DNA from: Ficedula albicollis
Taxonomy: Eukaryota; Chordata; Aves; Passeriformes; Muscicapidae
Assembly: GCF_000247815.1 (NCBI RefSeq)
Contig: NC_021680.1
Coordinates: 434,001-498,000 of the forward strand
DNA length: 64,000 nucleotides
Direction: 5' to 3'
The notes under the pieces were generated by a model. It was given only the letters and a program-made list of their open reading frames with translations, was not told the origin of the DNA and did not search any database. A program made the translations under genes and the position numbers. Below, one piece after another: positions 38,301-50,720 of this stretch. Position 1 is the first letter of the stretch; the number at the start of each line of letters is the position of its first letter.

Positions 38301-39747
38301 GCTTTGTCAAAACCAAAAAGCACCTACATGCCAAAAGAAGCCTGATATAATTGGAGGAGGCTGATGGGGGAAAAAACCTCCACCATTTATTTCTTCAAAG
38401 GAATGAGAAAATCTAGGGCAAGAAAATGAAAGAGGACCCAATCCTCCTCTACTGAGGCAGAGGGTTGGAGGACAGTGCATTAAATATATACATGCATGAA
38501 ACTCAAGAATGAGAAAAATCTTGAAAGCAAGCAGCATCTTGGCTGGAGCCAAGATGAGTAACACCACTGAAGGCACTAATGTGACTCTCCTCAATGGCAT
38601 CTGTGGGAGAAAGGAGAATTAACGTGCCTAAGGACTGGCAGGAGTGTCAGGGTAGCTCCCCTGTCAAAACTGAAACAGCAAGTGTGGAATTTATTTCAAG
38701 GTGTTCAAGAAAAAGCAAACATACATTGCTTTTCCCCTTTTAATTAAAGCAAAAGGTATTAATTGTCTGCTAGATGGTTCTCCTATTATTCTGCTCTTCT
38801 CTCCACGAAAATGAAGCTGAATGGTGCAAACTCAGCTATGACTCAGGTAAAAATGCAGAACACTTCACCAGCCCAGCCAAACACAAGCTCCCTAATCAGT
38901 ACAGCATATCAATACAAACCACTCTCAGGCTGCTTTTACCCATTGTGAAATCTAGCCCCAGGGTCAGCTGCATTTACATCTTTCCCTTCATAAATTAGTG
39001 TTATGCAATTCCTGGGAATAATGAGCACAGGCAACACAGGAATGACTGATCTATCTTTAGAAACATGTCAGCTACAAAACAAAGCGTGACTTTTAGCACT
39101 AAAATAGGCTCACAAATATTTTCAATTTTGTTGCACAACATTTTGTTTTCATGGAAGCTGGACTGCTACATAAATTTATTATTTGCACTTCTGTGGGGGT
39201 TCATGATTTTAAAATGTAGAGTACCAAATAAAAAACAAATCATTTCAACAGAGATGTTGGAGACTTGTATTATAATCCTGAATGGGTTTGACTGCCTGTA
39301 TTATTTACTTCTGAGCTTTAACAGAATTTTTGAATTAGGATTTTTAAGTTATTTAGCTGGATTCTTTCAGATGAAGTTCTATCATGGTAGTCTATATTTC
39401 ATTAGTTTAATACATCTAAAAGGATAAAAAAAACGAGTTGACAGTAATGACAGCACAGAAGCAAAACAATCCAGAAAGGTCCTTTCTCAGGAGCTTTATA
39501 TTATGAGGCCCAGCAGAACAGTACTACAGGCAGACAAAAATTCCTAGATGGAAGGTGCCAGTGAGGAACATTTCCTGAGAACTAGCAACCTCTTAGAAGA
39601 ACGGAAAGGATCTGGTCAATGAAGAGAAGAAAGCATTGAGGAATTAGTAACTGTTATGAAGAATTGCGTATAGAGGTTACCTTGAGAAAAGCTATGTCTC
39701 AATCAAGTGGAAGAGATGCTCTGAGTTCAAATACAAACGAATGCCTA

Positions 39748-39921
<174 letters not shown>

Positions 39922-41977
39922 CTATAAAACACTCTACATACTTACTAGGAGGATATTTTACCACCTAAATGACCTGGTATGGCAGAGTTGAAAAATCATA
40001 ATTCGCAGTTTGCAAATACCCGGTTCAGAACAGCCAGGCCCACATCACAACAGTGTGGAGTTCTTGCTCTAAGCATTGTTCTCTAATCCACCCTCCATCA
40101 ACACACACATATCTCCATTTCTGTGATAGCACAATCACCCTCCCACAGCCAGGATATTCGTTCTATGCTGTGGAGGTTTTTCAGTTCAGCCACACTATCT
40201 GCTACATTGCATGGTACCCAGAGGCCAAAGCCAGCAACTTGTCCTGGAAATGTGCTTAACATTCCACGGCATGACTGCCCACTGATTCCTCCTGTGTACA
40301 ACGGCTTCAGGAACTTCTAAGTGCTAATGCAGAGCAAAGCAGTATTCGTGGAAAAAACAAGCCTTCTAAATTCCCTGGATAACAACAGGGGTTCGAAATC
40401 AGATCATCAGTACTGTAAAAACAACACACTTTGACTTCCACTTAGGGTTGCTTGTGCAAACAGAGGCACCTTCTGTTTTGACCTACAGGGCAAGTTTGTA
40501 ATAAATATCAATGAAGCTGGAAGTAAAAGCAGTCAACTTACAACAAAGTTAAGCTGCAAATGAGAAAAGCCTGAGGTTGTAAGTGAACTACATCTAAGAG
40601 AAAGGCAGGCAGCAGGATACAAATGGCTAATGTCATTCCTACCTTCACAGCTTGGAAGGGCTTGAGAGAAATCTGCTAGACATCCAGCAGCTAGGGAAGT
40701 AATCCTATTTCCCGGGAGCTTTTGCTTTCCTGCAGCCCATGGCACTGCTGGCAGGGCAAGTGAATGTACACCTGTCTCCTTTGAGGGCATCAGCCTCAAC
40801 GAGGCACCTCCCCAGAAAGGGTGCGGTGGCAGCATTTGCCTTCATTCACAAGGTTTCTATGATCAGCAAGCAGCTGTCCCCAGCTCTTCTGACTAAGCAA
40901 TCAATCTACTGTTTAGAGAGGTCTCTTTTGGAGTTCTTCCACTCACTAATTCATTTCAATCCCCTGCTGTCTCTATCACTTCCCCTGCCCCCCCCACCTT
41001 AAGAATCCAGAATGTTTATGAACCAGGGAGGAAGATCTTACTGGTAGCAGGGAAAACTGAGTTTACACTGATTTCACATTCAAAATCCTGAGAGCAGGGG
41101 TATTTAAGGTACCTTTCTACAACCAGAAAGCATTAAACCAATTACAAGAAGAGAAAGGGCTCTTCAGGCTGTCCCCATAGCTGTAACAGCAAGAGCTTGC
41201 CACTCCTCAGCACAATTGAGAAGTTGAAGGCAATGCAATGCTTCCAAGGGAAGATAAATTTAAACACCAACAGAATTTTCAAGTACTTGTATAGGAGATA
41301 TCATCAAGTTATTTTTAAACTAGGGAGAGAAAAGATTGTTGATATGCAGTCTGCTGCTATAAAATAATTCAGTGGAGCAGCTTGAAACTTGGCCCTTTAA
41401 TTCAGGCACCCAGACTTCCCCAGGCAGCAGCAGGAGATGTCCCTACTCACAACTGATTGCTAGAGAAGCTAGTCAGGTACAGCCTGCAAAATCATGAGTC
41501 TCCAAAATGCAGGGAGGAACATGCTTATGGCTGGGGGATTAAATGAGCATACAGGCATCTATTTAAATAAAATAGGAAAGGGAAAGAAGTCACCTAAGCA
41601 TCCAGGCTGCTCCCCCCACTCCCCGGATCTACACTAGTCTAAATCACTTTTTATACACACAGGATGAAAACACCATTCAGGCCTGTCTTGTTTTGTCAGC
41701 TCACCCTATTCTGTGGAAGAATTTTATAAACAAGCCTCTATAACAATACAACAGATTTACTTGTACCGCGATCTTAATTGAACCGCTGTCTCTGCTCCTA
41801 ATCACTGCCCTGTGGATTCAGGTAAAGCACAACTAAACTGATAGCAGTGATTCATTGGCCTGGATTCAATTTAAACCCTCAGTCTTCTGCTGAAGAAAGA
41901 AAAAGAAGGCATTACAATGTCAGTAAAAAAGCCAAGTTATTAGAACAGAACAGAACAGAACCTCTCTCATTTGGGTT

Positions 41978-42080
41978 GGGTTTGCTTCTCTAGCATTAAT
42001 TAATTTTTTTTTAATAGAGACATGCTGTGGGTTCGCTTCTCTAGCATTAATTAATTTTTTTTTTAATAGAGACATGCTGT
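41978..42080. repeat. 51-bp tandem pair
   Basis: Copies at 41978-42028 and 42029-42080, both with gcttctctagcattaattaa and a T run followed by aatagagacatgctgt. They differ by one T/C change and one base in the T run. A short (agaac)n stretch precedes them at about 41943-41960. Confidence 0.93.
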
Positions 42081-43429
42081 AGACAGAAGAAACGAGTATT
42101 TCAATATGCCCATAAAAGTTAACACATCATTAAAAAATAAAAAAAAAGCCTTAAGCAATGGAATTGTCAGGCCTGTGCCCTTCAAACAGCATCAAAGACA
42201 CGGCAGGGAGAAAAAGAAAGCAGAAATAAACCACTACCAATACAGACCAACACACACCTGCATCTTGGCCTCCCATCACCTGTGCTCACTCCTGGGACAG
42301 CCAGTGTTCTCACTTTCTGCCAGTCAGCTTTTCGTCAGTGATTTACAAATAAAAATAGGAACAATCTGAAGTATCTAATCAAGCAGATTATATACCATAT
42401 AAAACTGTTTCTAATATTTGCAAAGCTCTGCTTATGGCTTGACTAATCAGCATTAGGACAAACAGCCTACTTGCACAGCAACCATTATTTTTATGCTTTT
42501 TCTTGCAAGTCTCTTAAATACACTTAGTATTATGCAAGTTTTATTTGCGTTTAACTAGCTCGTGGGTATTCCTGTCACTTGCTGCTTGAAGTCTTTGGGT
42601 CAAGGTAAGGCTTGCTTATACACAAGCTTATCTATATGAAAATTCACCAGAGAATTTAAGTTTTGTTTGGTCTTGTCAAAAGATTCAACAGAGCCAGCTC
42701 AGAAAGACAACATTCTGCTTTGCAGGTGATACTTTTCCATAGTCCAAGCAAATTCCTCATTAACACAAAAACAACATGCAATAGAGTAAGAGGAAATAAT
42801 TAAAACCCTTAGTGAAATTACCTCATGGACCAGCAGTGGTCCTTGCTCCTCAAAGATGTACTTGTTAAAACAGTTACGAGTTGCTCTTTCTTTTAGCCTA
42901 CTTTTAAACTCCACATTTCTGACCAACAAAGACTAACAAAATTTCTATAAGGAATCTTTTGGGCACACATGAGCTGGATATTTGAAAGAGCTTTATAAAC
43001 ATGCCACAGAATTACTTATATAAATCACACTGAAAGAATCTGATGGTCTTGTTCTAGGGAAAATAGGAGAGAGACATCTTATTCCAAAAATCACTGTTTT
43101 CCTTCTCCTAAGAAGTTGACAACCTACGTCCTATGGAAATACCACTAATAGCTGCTAGAAAGTAAGCACATACTCAAGGGTTCTGGTTTCTCCACTGCTT
43201 ATCTTAGTTCCCAATCTGTAAGATTATAAATCAATTGCTTTATTTTAATGGTAAAGCCTTGGAGCTATGATACTCATAGCTAACAAATAGAATTATGAAA
43301 TAAATTGCTTCTGAAACATGCCTGGAAGCCTGCTTTGGTGTTGAGGATAGAGCAGCAGGGAAAGAGTAAAGAAGGAGTATTTAGCATCTTTCCCATTGTG
43401 TGAAGCCTTACTACATTTGCATCCTGCTG

Positions 43430-43640
43430 GTGTGTGCAGTTGTTCTCCACATTCCCGGAGGATGCGCTGGAGTTAGGGAATGCATACAGATGGGCAACTA
43501 AATTGATTGAAGGAACAGAGCAGCTGCCTCACCATAAGGGTTATGAGCAAAGCAACAGCAAGACTGGTGTTCAACACTGCAACTAGGAGGTACTTGCTAG
43601 AAGATTTGATTTGGGACAGATGAGGGTTTCCTTCCTCCCA
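43430..43640 (+). mobile_element. Possible old CR1 fragment
   Basis: Contains gatgggcaactaaattgatt and a following gaacagagcagctgcctcac stretch that loosely resemble the sense internal part of avian CR1. Strongly diverged; borders are guesses. Confidence 0.3.
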
Positions 43641-46600
43641 GTTACACTTTTATGAACCACACACGTTTCAGGTAGTAACTCCAAGCGATCAGTAGGAGTG
43701 TGAACCTGACAACAGTAATCCATGTACAACTGGTTCATACCAGATATTAACAGGTAGGTACTGTATCCACAGTCTGAAAACAGGAAAAGGCAGGGCTGCC
43801 TCTCAGTGCATTTGCCTTTAATTGCACCACCAGTTACAGCTAAAGGTGTTCAGCCAACTGCTTCTCTCCCCTTTCCATACACAGTCTACAATTGCTACTG
43901 TAATCAAAAATGCCTCAGCCCTGACTTGCTACCAAGATCTGTGACTGTAGGAGTTGCCATTTCTACAAAGTAGATGATTCATAGAACCGTATACAGATAT
44001 ATACGGACACACACACAGAGACATATTTTCCTCTCTGGATATACCAAAGCCTTTCAATTCTGTTTCTCCCAAGCCTAGTGCTGTTTCTATTTCTGCATCT
44101 CTAACATCAACTCTTATCTTGCTGTGGAGTCCCTATTTAATGACAACATGGATATACTGTCAGGACCTAATTGGTGAAAAGAATGAGAGATGCCAGCAGC
44201 AGTTTTTGTCCTTCACTTAAATTTCTTTAAAGTCTTTCTTACTCTGTGCTTCCACTCCAAGGCCTCCAAGGGGTATCCTGTCACTTCTAACAATCCCAAG
44301 CCTGGCTATCTCTTTCCAATGCTCATTTTGAGGCATCAAAGCCAAAGATCAGAAATTTCGATTACAATACAACACCATAGGCACCAGTGCAGACTATTAA
44401 GCGCCTGGGACCAATACAGAAATTGGTATTAATATCACACACCTGAGAGACTTTTTACAACAGACTGGTATTTTAAGTAATTAAGCAAAGTAATTAGTGT
44501 CACTAAGTATGCACTAGCATACTAATATGTGGTTTTTAAAAACAAAGCTATGTTCAGGCATAGAAAGCTACAGTAAAGGACTCAGAATTTGTGTTCTATT
44601 AGCTCAAAGCCTAAATTTTGTCACCCATAAAAACAAAAGCTACTAAGACAAAGCTTATGAAGTTTCAGTACCAAAAGCCTGTTTGCTAAAGCTGTGAGTG
44701 GCTGAAACAAAAAGCCACTGAGGTTTTTCTCTTTAATAAAGCAGAAGTTCCATTAGTTACTCCTTATTCCAGAGCATCACTTAAGTAAGGTCACTGCTTT
44801 TATTTCTGAGTCCTTAATCTGTGCTATAGGGACAAGGACAGACCACCACTGCAGAACTTATTTCTCGATTCAAACTTCCAGGCTGCCAAATGTTTTCTAA
44901 AACCTAAACTGAGCAAGCATGTCATGATCCCAGAAAAGTTGTTGCACTCTCTAATCAGAAAGGACCACTTAAATTCTTTGTAAACTGTTATTTGGATAGA
45001 TAAGTTAAATATATAAATGAGATTACCACTCAAAGTCATTCTCTAAGAGAGCAAACACTTTTAGCCCTAAGAACCACATTACCTTAGGTTAGGTGTGACA
45101 CCCACATAATCAGAAATTTGCCAGATTTGTCCTCTCATCAAGGTGAAGTCATCTTGGCTACTCAGTAGATCAGATTCAAGTCTAATAGATGTCTAATAAA
45201 AACCGTGGGACAGAGGACCCCAAGCCATTTCATGCTGATCCCATTCTTTGGAGCTGTTTGGAATATCCAAGCCCCAGCGGCACCAGCAGTTACTGAATGT
45301 AGCCAGGGTACCCTTCCCATCTGCTCTCCACCTCCAGACTCCAAACATCCAATGAGAATTCACTATCCCAAATCAAACCTCTATTTGAAGCACAAAAAAA
45401 TACTAGAAATTCAGCTCAGTGTGTCAATTAATTTTCCCCACCAGCTGGGAAACGGACTGGGAAGGGTGTTGCATTAGCCCATCAAAGCCTGCAGTGCACA
45501 GGGAAGGACAGTCCTCAGCTCTGGGCTCCCTTGGACAGACATCACTGCACCAGCTATGCTGCAGACATACTTTCAGGATCTCTCTTACAGGCACAGTAGC
45601 CTGGAGGGCTGTTCTACTCTGTTTGAAGAAAGGCATAAAAAGCTACCACATTAACAAAGTAATGTAATTAGACCTAGTTCCAGGCCCACTTCTTGCTTTT
45701 AAGTGTAATGAAATGCCATCAGTTCTAACAGAGACCACTTCATAATACTTCTGTTATATAAAGAGCTTATTTAAAGGAGAATATTAAACCTGAATTGAGG
45801 AGATTCAGTGGGCTTAGATCCATCTCACAGCTCAGAAATCAAACCAAACAGAGCTACTTTAACTCTTTGTCATCTCTAGATAAAATGGAGTAGTTCCCTT
45901 TTCAACCCAATGAGAGCATATACTATGCTGTGAGATTAATTGGGCTCCTTGCAATAGCTCAGTCTACAGAACAATGCTTCTCTCTGCTTTGCAAAGAAGT
46001 TACCATGAACCTCATCTCCTCTAAATACAACCCAAAATATCCCAGAATGCCATAGCAGAGACCCCATCTTGGCTATAAGACTACAACTAGAGACATCCTC
46101 TTCTGCTGCATAAGGCTTTTTTCCATACATGTATTCAGGGGAACTTGGCTTAATTAGCACTAATGATGAGAAAACCTATAGGGAACTGCTGAATTCTGCT
46201 AGCAATCAGCATATTGATAAAAAGCTACATTATTGCTGGGCGATGCTCTTCTGCATGCTGAAGAGAAGACGATGACAATCCCAGGGTTTCTATGCCATAT
46301 CCACAGAAGTACAATGAGCCAAAACTGCTGCAAACAACTATCATGCAACTTAATGAGGATTAGATTCAGTTTTTCCACAAACACCATTTTAAGTAATTTC
46401 CTGGCGCAGGAAAAATTTAACTAAAAATGCCAACAGTTAAATGCAGAGTGTTCCTTACGACATTATTTAAAATTCAAGCCAAATGATCAGTCTACCTGCT
46501 GCAGTATTTTGGGTAACCTATACCTATATTTGAAACCCAGCAGGAACCATTTCACCCAGCTGGGCTGATACACAGTGGGTTATTAACAGCTCTGACAGCC

Positions 46601-46710
46601 AGCCACAGCACAAAGTCAACACTTTCAAATACTGAGGTAGAAGAGGTTACAACCATACAAACATTCTCATCTGCCTTCAAGTTTAGGAAAGAAATGTTTC
46701 CAGTACAAAA

Positions 46711-46940
46711 TCATTGAATGGCTAAAGCTGGAAGCCACCACAGTGGGTCATCAGGTCCCAGCTCCCTGCTCCAGCAGGATCATCCCAGAGCACATGGCAC
46801 AGGTTTGCATCCAGGTGGTTCTGGAGTCCCCCAGTAAGGGAGACTCCACACCCTCTCTGGGCCATCTGTCCCAGTGCACTGTCACTGCACAGGAAAGAAG
46901 CTTTTCATGCTCAGGTGGAACAGAGCATAGCCTCTACCCA
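46711..46940 (-). mobile_element. CR1 LINE fragment
   Basis: Antisense CR1-like sequence: tggctaaagctggaagccac, catcaggtcccagctccctg, tttgcatccaggtggttctg, actccacaccctctctgggc and aggaaagaagcttttcatgc in the order expected for reverse-complemented avian CR1. Confidence 0.8.
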
Positions 46941-48144
46941 AGCTGAGGTTTTAGAGAGGAAACCCTGCTCCATGACAACTTGTAAGGGGGTCTGAACGAC
47001 AGCACCATCTTATCAGGATTACACCATTAAGTAGGAAGGAACTCAGTTGTGGTGGGTACTGAAGTGTCCTCTAGATATAAAACCATTTAAAAGCTTGTTT
47101 CCAAGCCACTCTTTAGTTACTACACCCACAAGGACTTTGTTTCTTCAAAACTGAGCACAGCAACAGTTGACACAGCTGATGAGGCAGGGGAACAAACTGA
47201 ACCAAAAGAGAGATCTCCATCAATACAGGGACTTTAAACAGTGCCATCTGTCGGTAGGGCCCAGTTCATGCTTCCTCCATGATTTGGCAGCAGCAGCTGA
47301 GAATGTTTGTCTCCAGCTGACCATGTTGCCAGAGGTCCCATTTCACAGGACAAATCACCACCCCAAGCCTAGCACACCAGTAACTCAAGTCTGCATTTTA
47401 CTGACACTGCCATCAGTTCTTCTGCCAGACACGCTGCAGAGAAATCAGGAGGGACAGCTGGAGACAGTAAACTCTTTAGACAATTCAGCTCAAACAGGCA
47501 CCATGAATCAGGGCACCAGCCTTCCTAAATATCCATATACCACAGACGAACCTTTCCCAAGCAGCCAGAGGATGGGCTTGGGCAATTAACTGCAGTGATG
47601 CTACTGCCCGGTAATGACAGAACAAGGTTAAAACATCATTTGAAGCATTTTTCATCCATCTGACAAAACTATTTCATGAGATTTGTTTTAATGGCATTTT
47701 GAATCTTATTTCATCATTATTTTGAATGCAGTCCTTCTTTAGTTTTTCTAAAGAATGGTTTATGTATACCCTTAATTCCACAGTCTCACAGAGTTGTTCT
47801 GACCTCACTTGTGCAAATGTACGCACACACTTGTATATAATCCCGTGAAAACATAAGCATCCCATCATAGCTTCTTCTATGTTATTTATTACCTTATTCT
47901 ATGAAACAACTATGCAGCACATAAATCCCAAACACGACTTGGAAACTGTATTTATTAATGCAAACAATGATACATTAATAATCATGAGCTCAAGCCTCCT
48001 CTCCACACTGAGCTGCTTGTAAGGTTTATTCTCAGAATTGTTTGTGCCCACACCACACATCTTTGCATGCTGTAACACAATACCTTACTATATTGTTTCA
48101 ACTACCTACCATTTAACAGGCTAACATCTCTACTTGGCCAGAAA

Positions 48145-50064
48145 CAAAAAAATCCAAAGGCATGCTAATGCTTCTCAGATCATTAGGTCTTATAAAATTC
48201 AGGCATTTACAACAAATATGGCTAGAAAATTAAAAGAATACTATCATAAAAGACAAATCCATGTTCCATTAATAACAGGTTTGTGTCTTCAAGCAGAAAC
48301 AAGAATTCACTGTAACAACACAGCACCAAATGAAAGCTGTAAAACTGGGGGAGATTAAATGAAATCCATCTTTGACTTTTACCAACACCGTTGGAATGCA
48401 AATTGTGAGTGTAAGATGCTGGAACCACAGCTTTTGTGGCTGGCCTTCCAATTCTTCAGGCCAAGACACATCACTGGTGCCTGATGACCCCATTACCACA
48501 TTAACATCACGAGGAATGGAAGGGCAGCTACCTCCAGCCTCACTGAAAAGATCTTCATCCTGAGCAATCAAGAGGGGTGGATACAATGATGCACGGCAAT
48601 TTCTGCATGGTAATGATGCCATTTTTGGTTTTGCTTTTTTTTTCCTATATGCTTTTTCCTCTGTATTCTTTGCACATATATTTGTAGCTCTGGAGCCTAT
48701 TATGTTAGTGGCTAGTTTTCCCAGTAATTTTCCATGCACTTTCCATAGGCAGAAAGACAAAACAAATTCCAGGGCCCCTATGCTATCTTAGTTCTTCCTG
48801 GCTACCAAGGCTGAGAACAACTCTTCAAGATACATTTTCATAAACAAAGTACAGCGAGGACCAAGGTGGTGGGGCTCCAGAGAAGGGGCTTGACCTGGGG
48901 GGAAATTGCATCACCACCTGTCCTCCTAATTTGCTATTTTTGTCAATTATGCTAATTCACCCCATTACCACATTAACATCATGAGGAATGGAAGGGCAGC
49001 TACCTCCAGCCTCACTGAAAAGATCTTCATCCTGAGCAATCAAGAGGGGTAAAAAAATCCAAAGGCATGCTAATGCTTTTCAGATCATTAGCTCTTATAA
49101 AATTCAGGCATTTACAACAAATATCAAAAAAATCCAAAGGCATGCTAATGCTTCTCAGATCATTAGGTCTTATAAAATTCAGGCATTTACAACAAATATG
49201 GCTAAAAAATTAAAAGAATACTATCATAAAAGACAAATCCATGTTCCATTAATAACAGGTTTGTGTCTTCAAGCAGAAACAAGAATTCACTGTAACAACA
49301 CAGCACCAAATGAAAGCTGTAATGGCTAGAAAATTAAAAGAATACTATCATAAAAGACAAATCCATGTTCCATTAATAACAGGTTTGTGTCTTCAAGCAG
49401 AAACAAGAATTCACTGTAACAACACAGCACCAAATGAAAGCTGTAAAACTGGGGGAGATTAAATGAAATCCATCTTTGACTTTTACCAACACCGTTGGAA
49501 TGCAAATTGTGAGTGTAAGATGCTGGAACCACAGCTTTTGTGGCTGGCCTTCCAATTCTTCAGGCCAAGACACATCACTGGTGCCTGATGACCCCATTAC
49601 CACATTAACATCACGAGGAATGGAAGGGCAGCTACCTCCAGCCTCACTGAAAAGATCTTCATCCTGAGCAATCAAGAGGGGTGGATACAATGATGCACGG
49701 CAATTTCTGCATGGTAATGATGCCATTTTTGGTTTTGCTTTTTTTTTCCTATATGCTTTTTCCTCTGTATTCTTTGCACATATATTTGTAGCTCTGGAGC
49801 CTATTATGTTAGTGGCTAGTTTTCCCAGTAATTTTCCATGCACTTTCCATAGGCAGAAAGACAAAACAAATTCCAGGGCCCCTATGCTATCTTAGTTCTT
49901 CCTGGCTACCAAGGCTGAGAACAACTCTTCAAGATACATTTTCATAAACAAAGTACAGCGAGGACCAAGGTGGTGGGGCTCCAGAGAAGGGGCTTGACCT
50001 GGGGGGAAATTGCATCACCACCTGTCCTCCTAATTTGCTATTTTTGTCAATTATGCTAATTCAC
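48145..50064. repeat. Mosaic local duplication (nested copies)
   Basis: The block 48218-48960 recurs at 49322-50064 (offset 1,104). Between them lie three smaller copies in series: 48960-49050 copies 48488-48578 (offset 472), 49051-49124 copies 48146-48219 (offset 905, at least two differences), and 49125-49320 copies 48145-48340 (offset 980, with one change). The same starting string caaaaaaatcc is used repeatedly. Contains no exon. Confidence 0.93.
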
Positions 50065-50550
50065 TAACATTATAAAAACTGTATTCACTCTGTGTGGACA
50101 GGCTTTTGTGGACTGCCCCTGGGGACCTCAAAGTAAAGATTCACTTTTATATTACCTCCTATATTAATATTCTTGAATGTGTGTGTTGTTTCATTTCTAG
50201 GTTGAAAAAGGTATCTTCCTACCTGAATACTCATCTCTCAAAGTACATTTCTGACACTACAGCATCCATTGAGTTCCTGCACTTCCACAAAACATCTGTT
50301 CAAAAGAAAAGCAGTCTTAAATCTAATAAATATAATCCTGTTGAAATTGCAAGCAGCAATCAAAGTTTGTAGGAAGTGAAATACCCTCTGCATGTTAACA
50401 CATGTTAAAGTCACATACAGAATTCCTCCTTAAACTCCTTCTTGAAACCTAAGGCCAGGGGAAGATGCTCAGTAGGAAGTGAAGGCAAAATGTAAAATTT
50501 CTAATGCTCTGATCATGTACCTTTATCACAAGTACAATCCCCAAGATGCT

Positions 50551-50720
50551 GAGGTCTCTAGTTCAATATCCTGGTCAGAAAAGGGGCAGCTCTGATCAGA
50601 CCAGGTTGCCCAGGGCTTTCTCCAGCCTGTTCTTGAATAACTCTGAGGATGCAACTTGCACCACCCATTTGAGAAGCCTATTCCAAAGCTGGATTACCCC
50701 ATGCTGCAGGCAGTGACTGC
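50551..50720 (-). mobile_element. CR1 LINE fragment
   Basis: Contains tcagaccaggttgcccaggg, then ctttctccagcctgttcttg and agaagcctattccaaagctg, in the order of a reverse-complemented CR1. Diverged; borders approximate. Confidence 0.65.

Noticed and set aside
40385..40405. B-box-like string ggggttcgaaatc, suggesting a tRNA or SINE
   Set aside because: No matching A box or cloverleaf arms around it.
47167..47589. 140-codon forward frame
   Set aside because: No domain, no splice partners and no codon pattern suggesting coding.
48269..49864. Duplicate 163-codon minus-strand frames
   Set aside because: Same frame appears twice through the mosaic duplication; the composition is intron-like and there is no recognisable domain.
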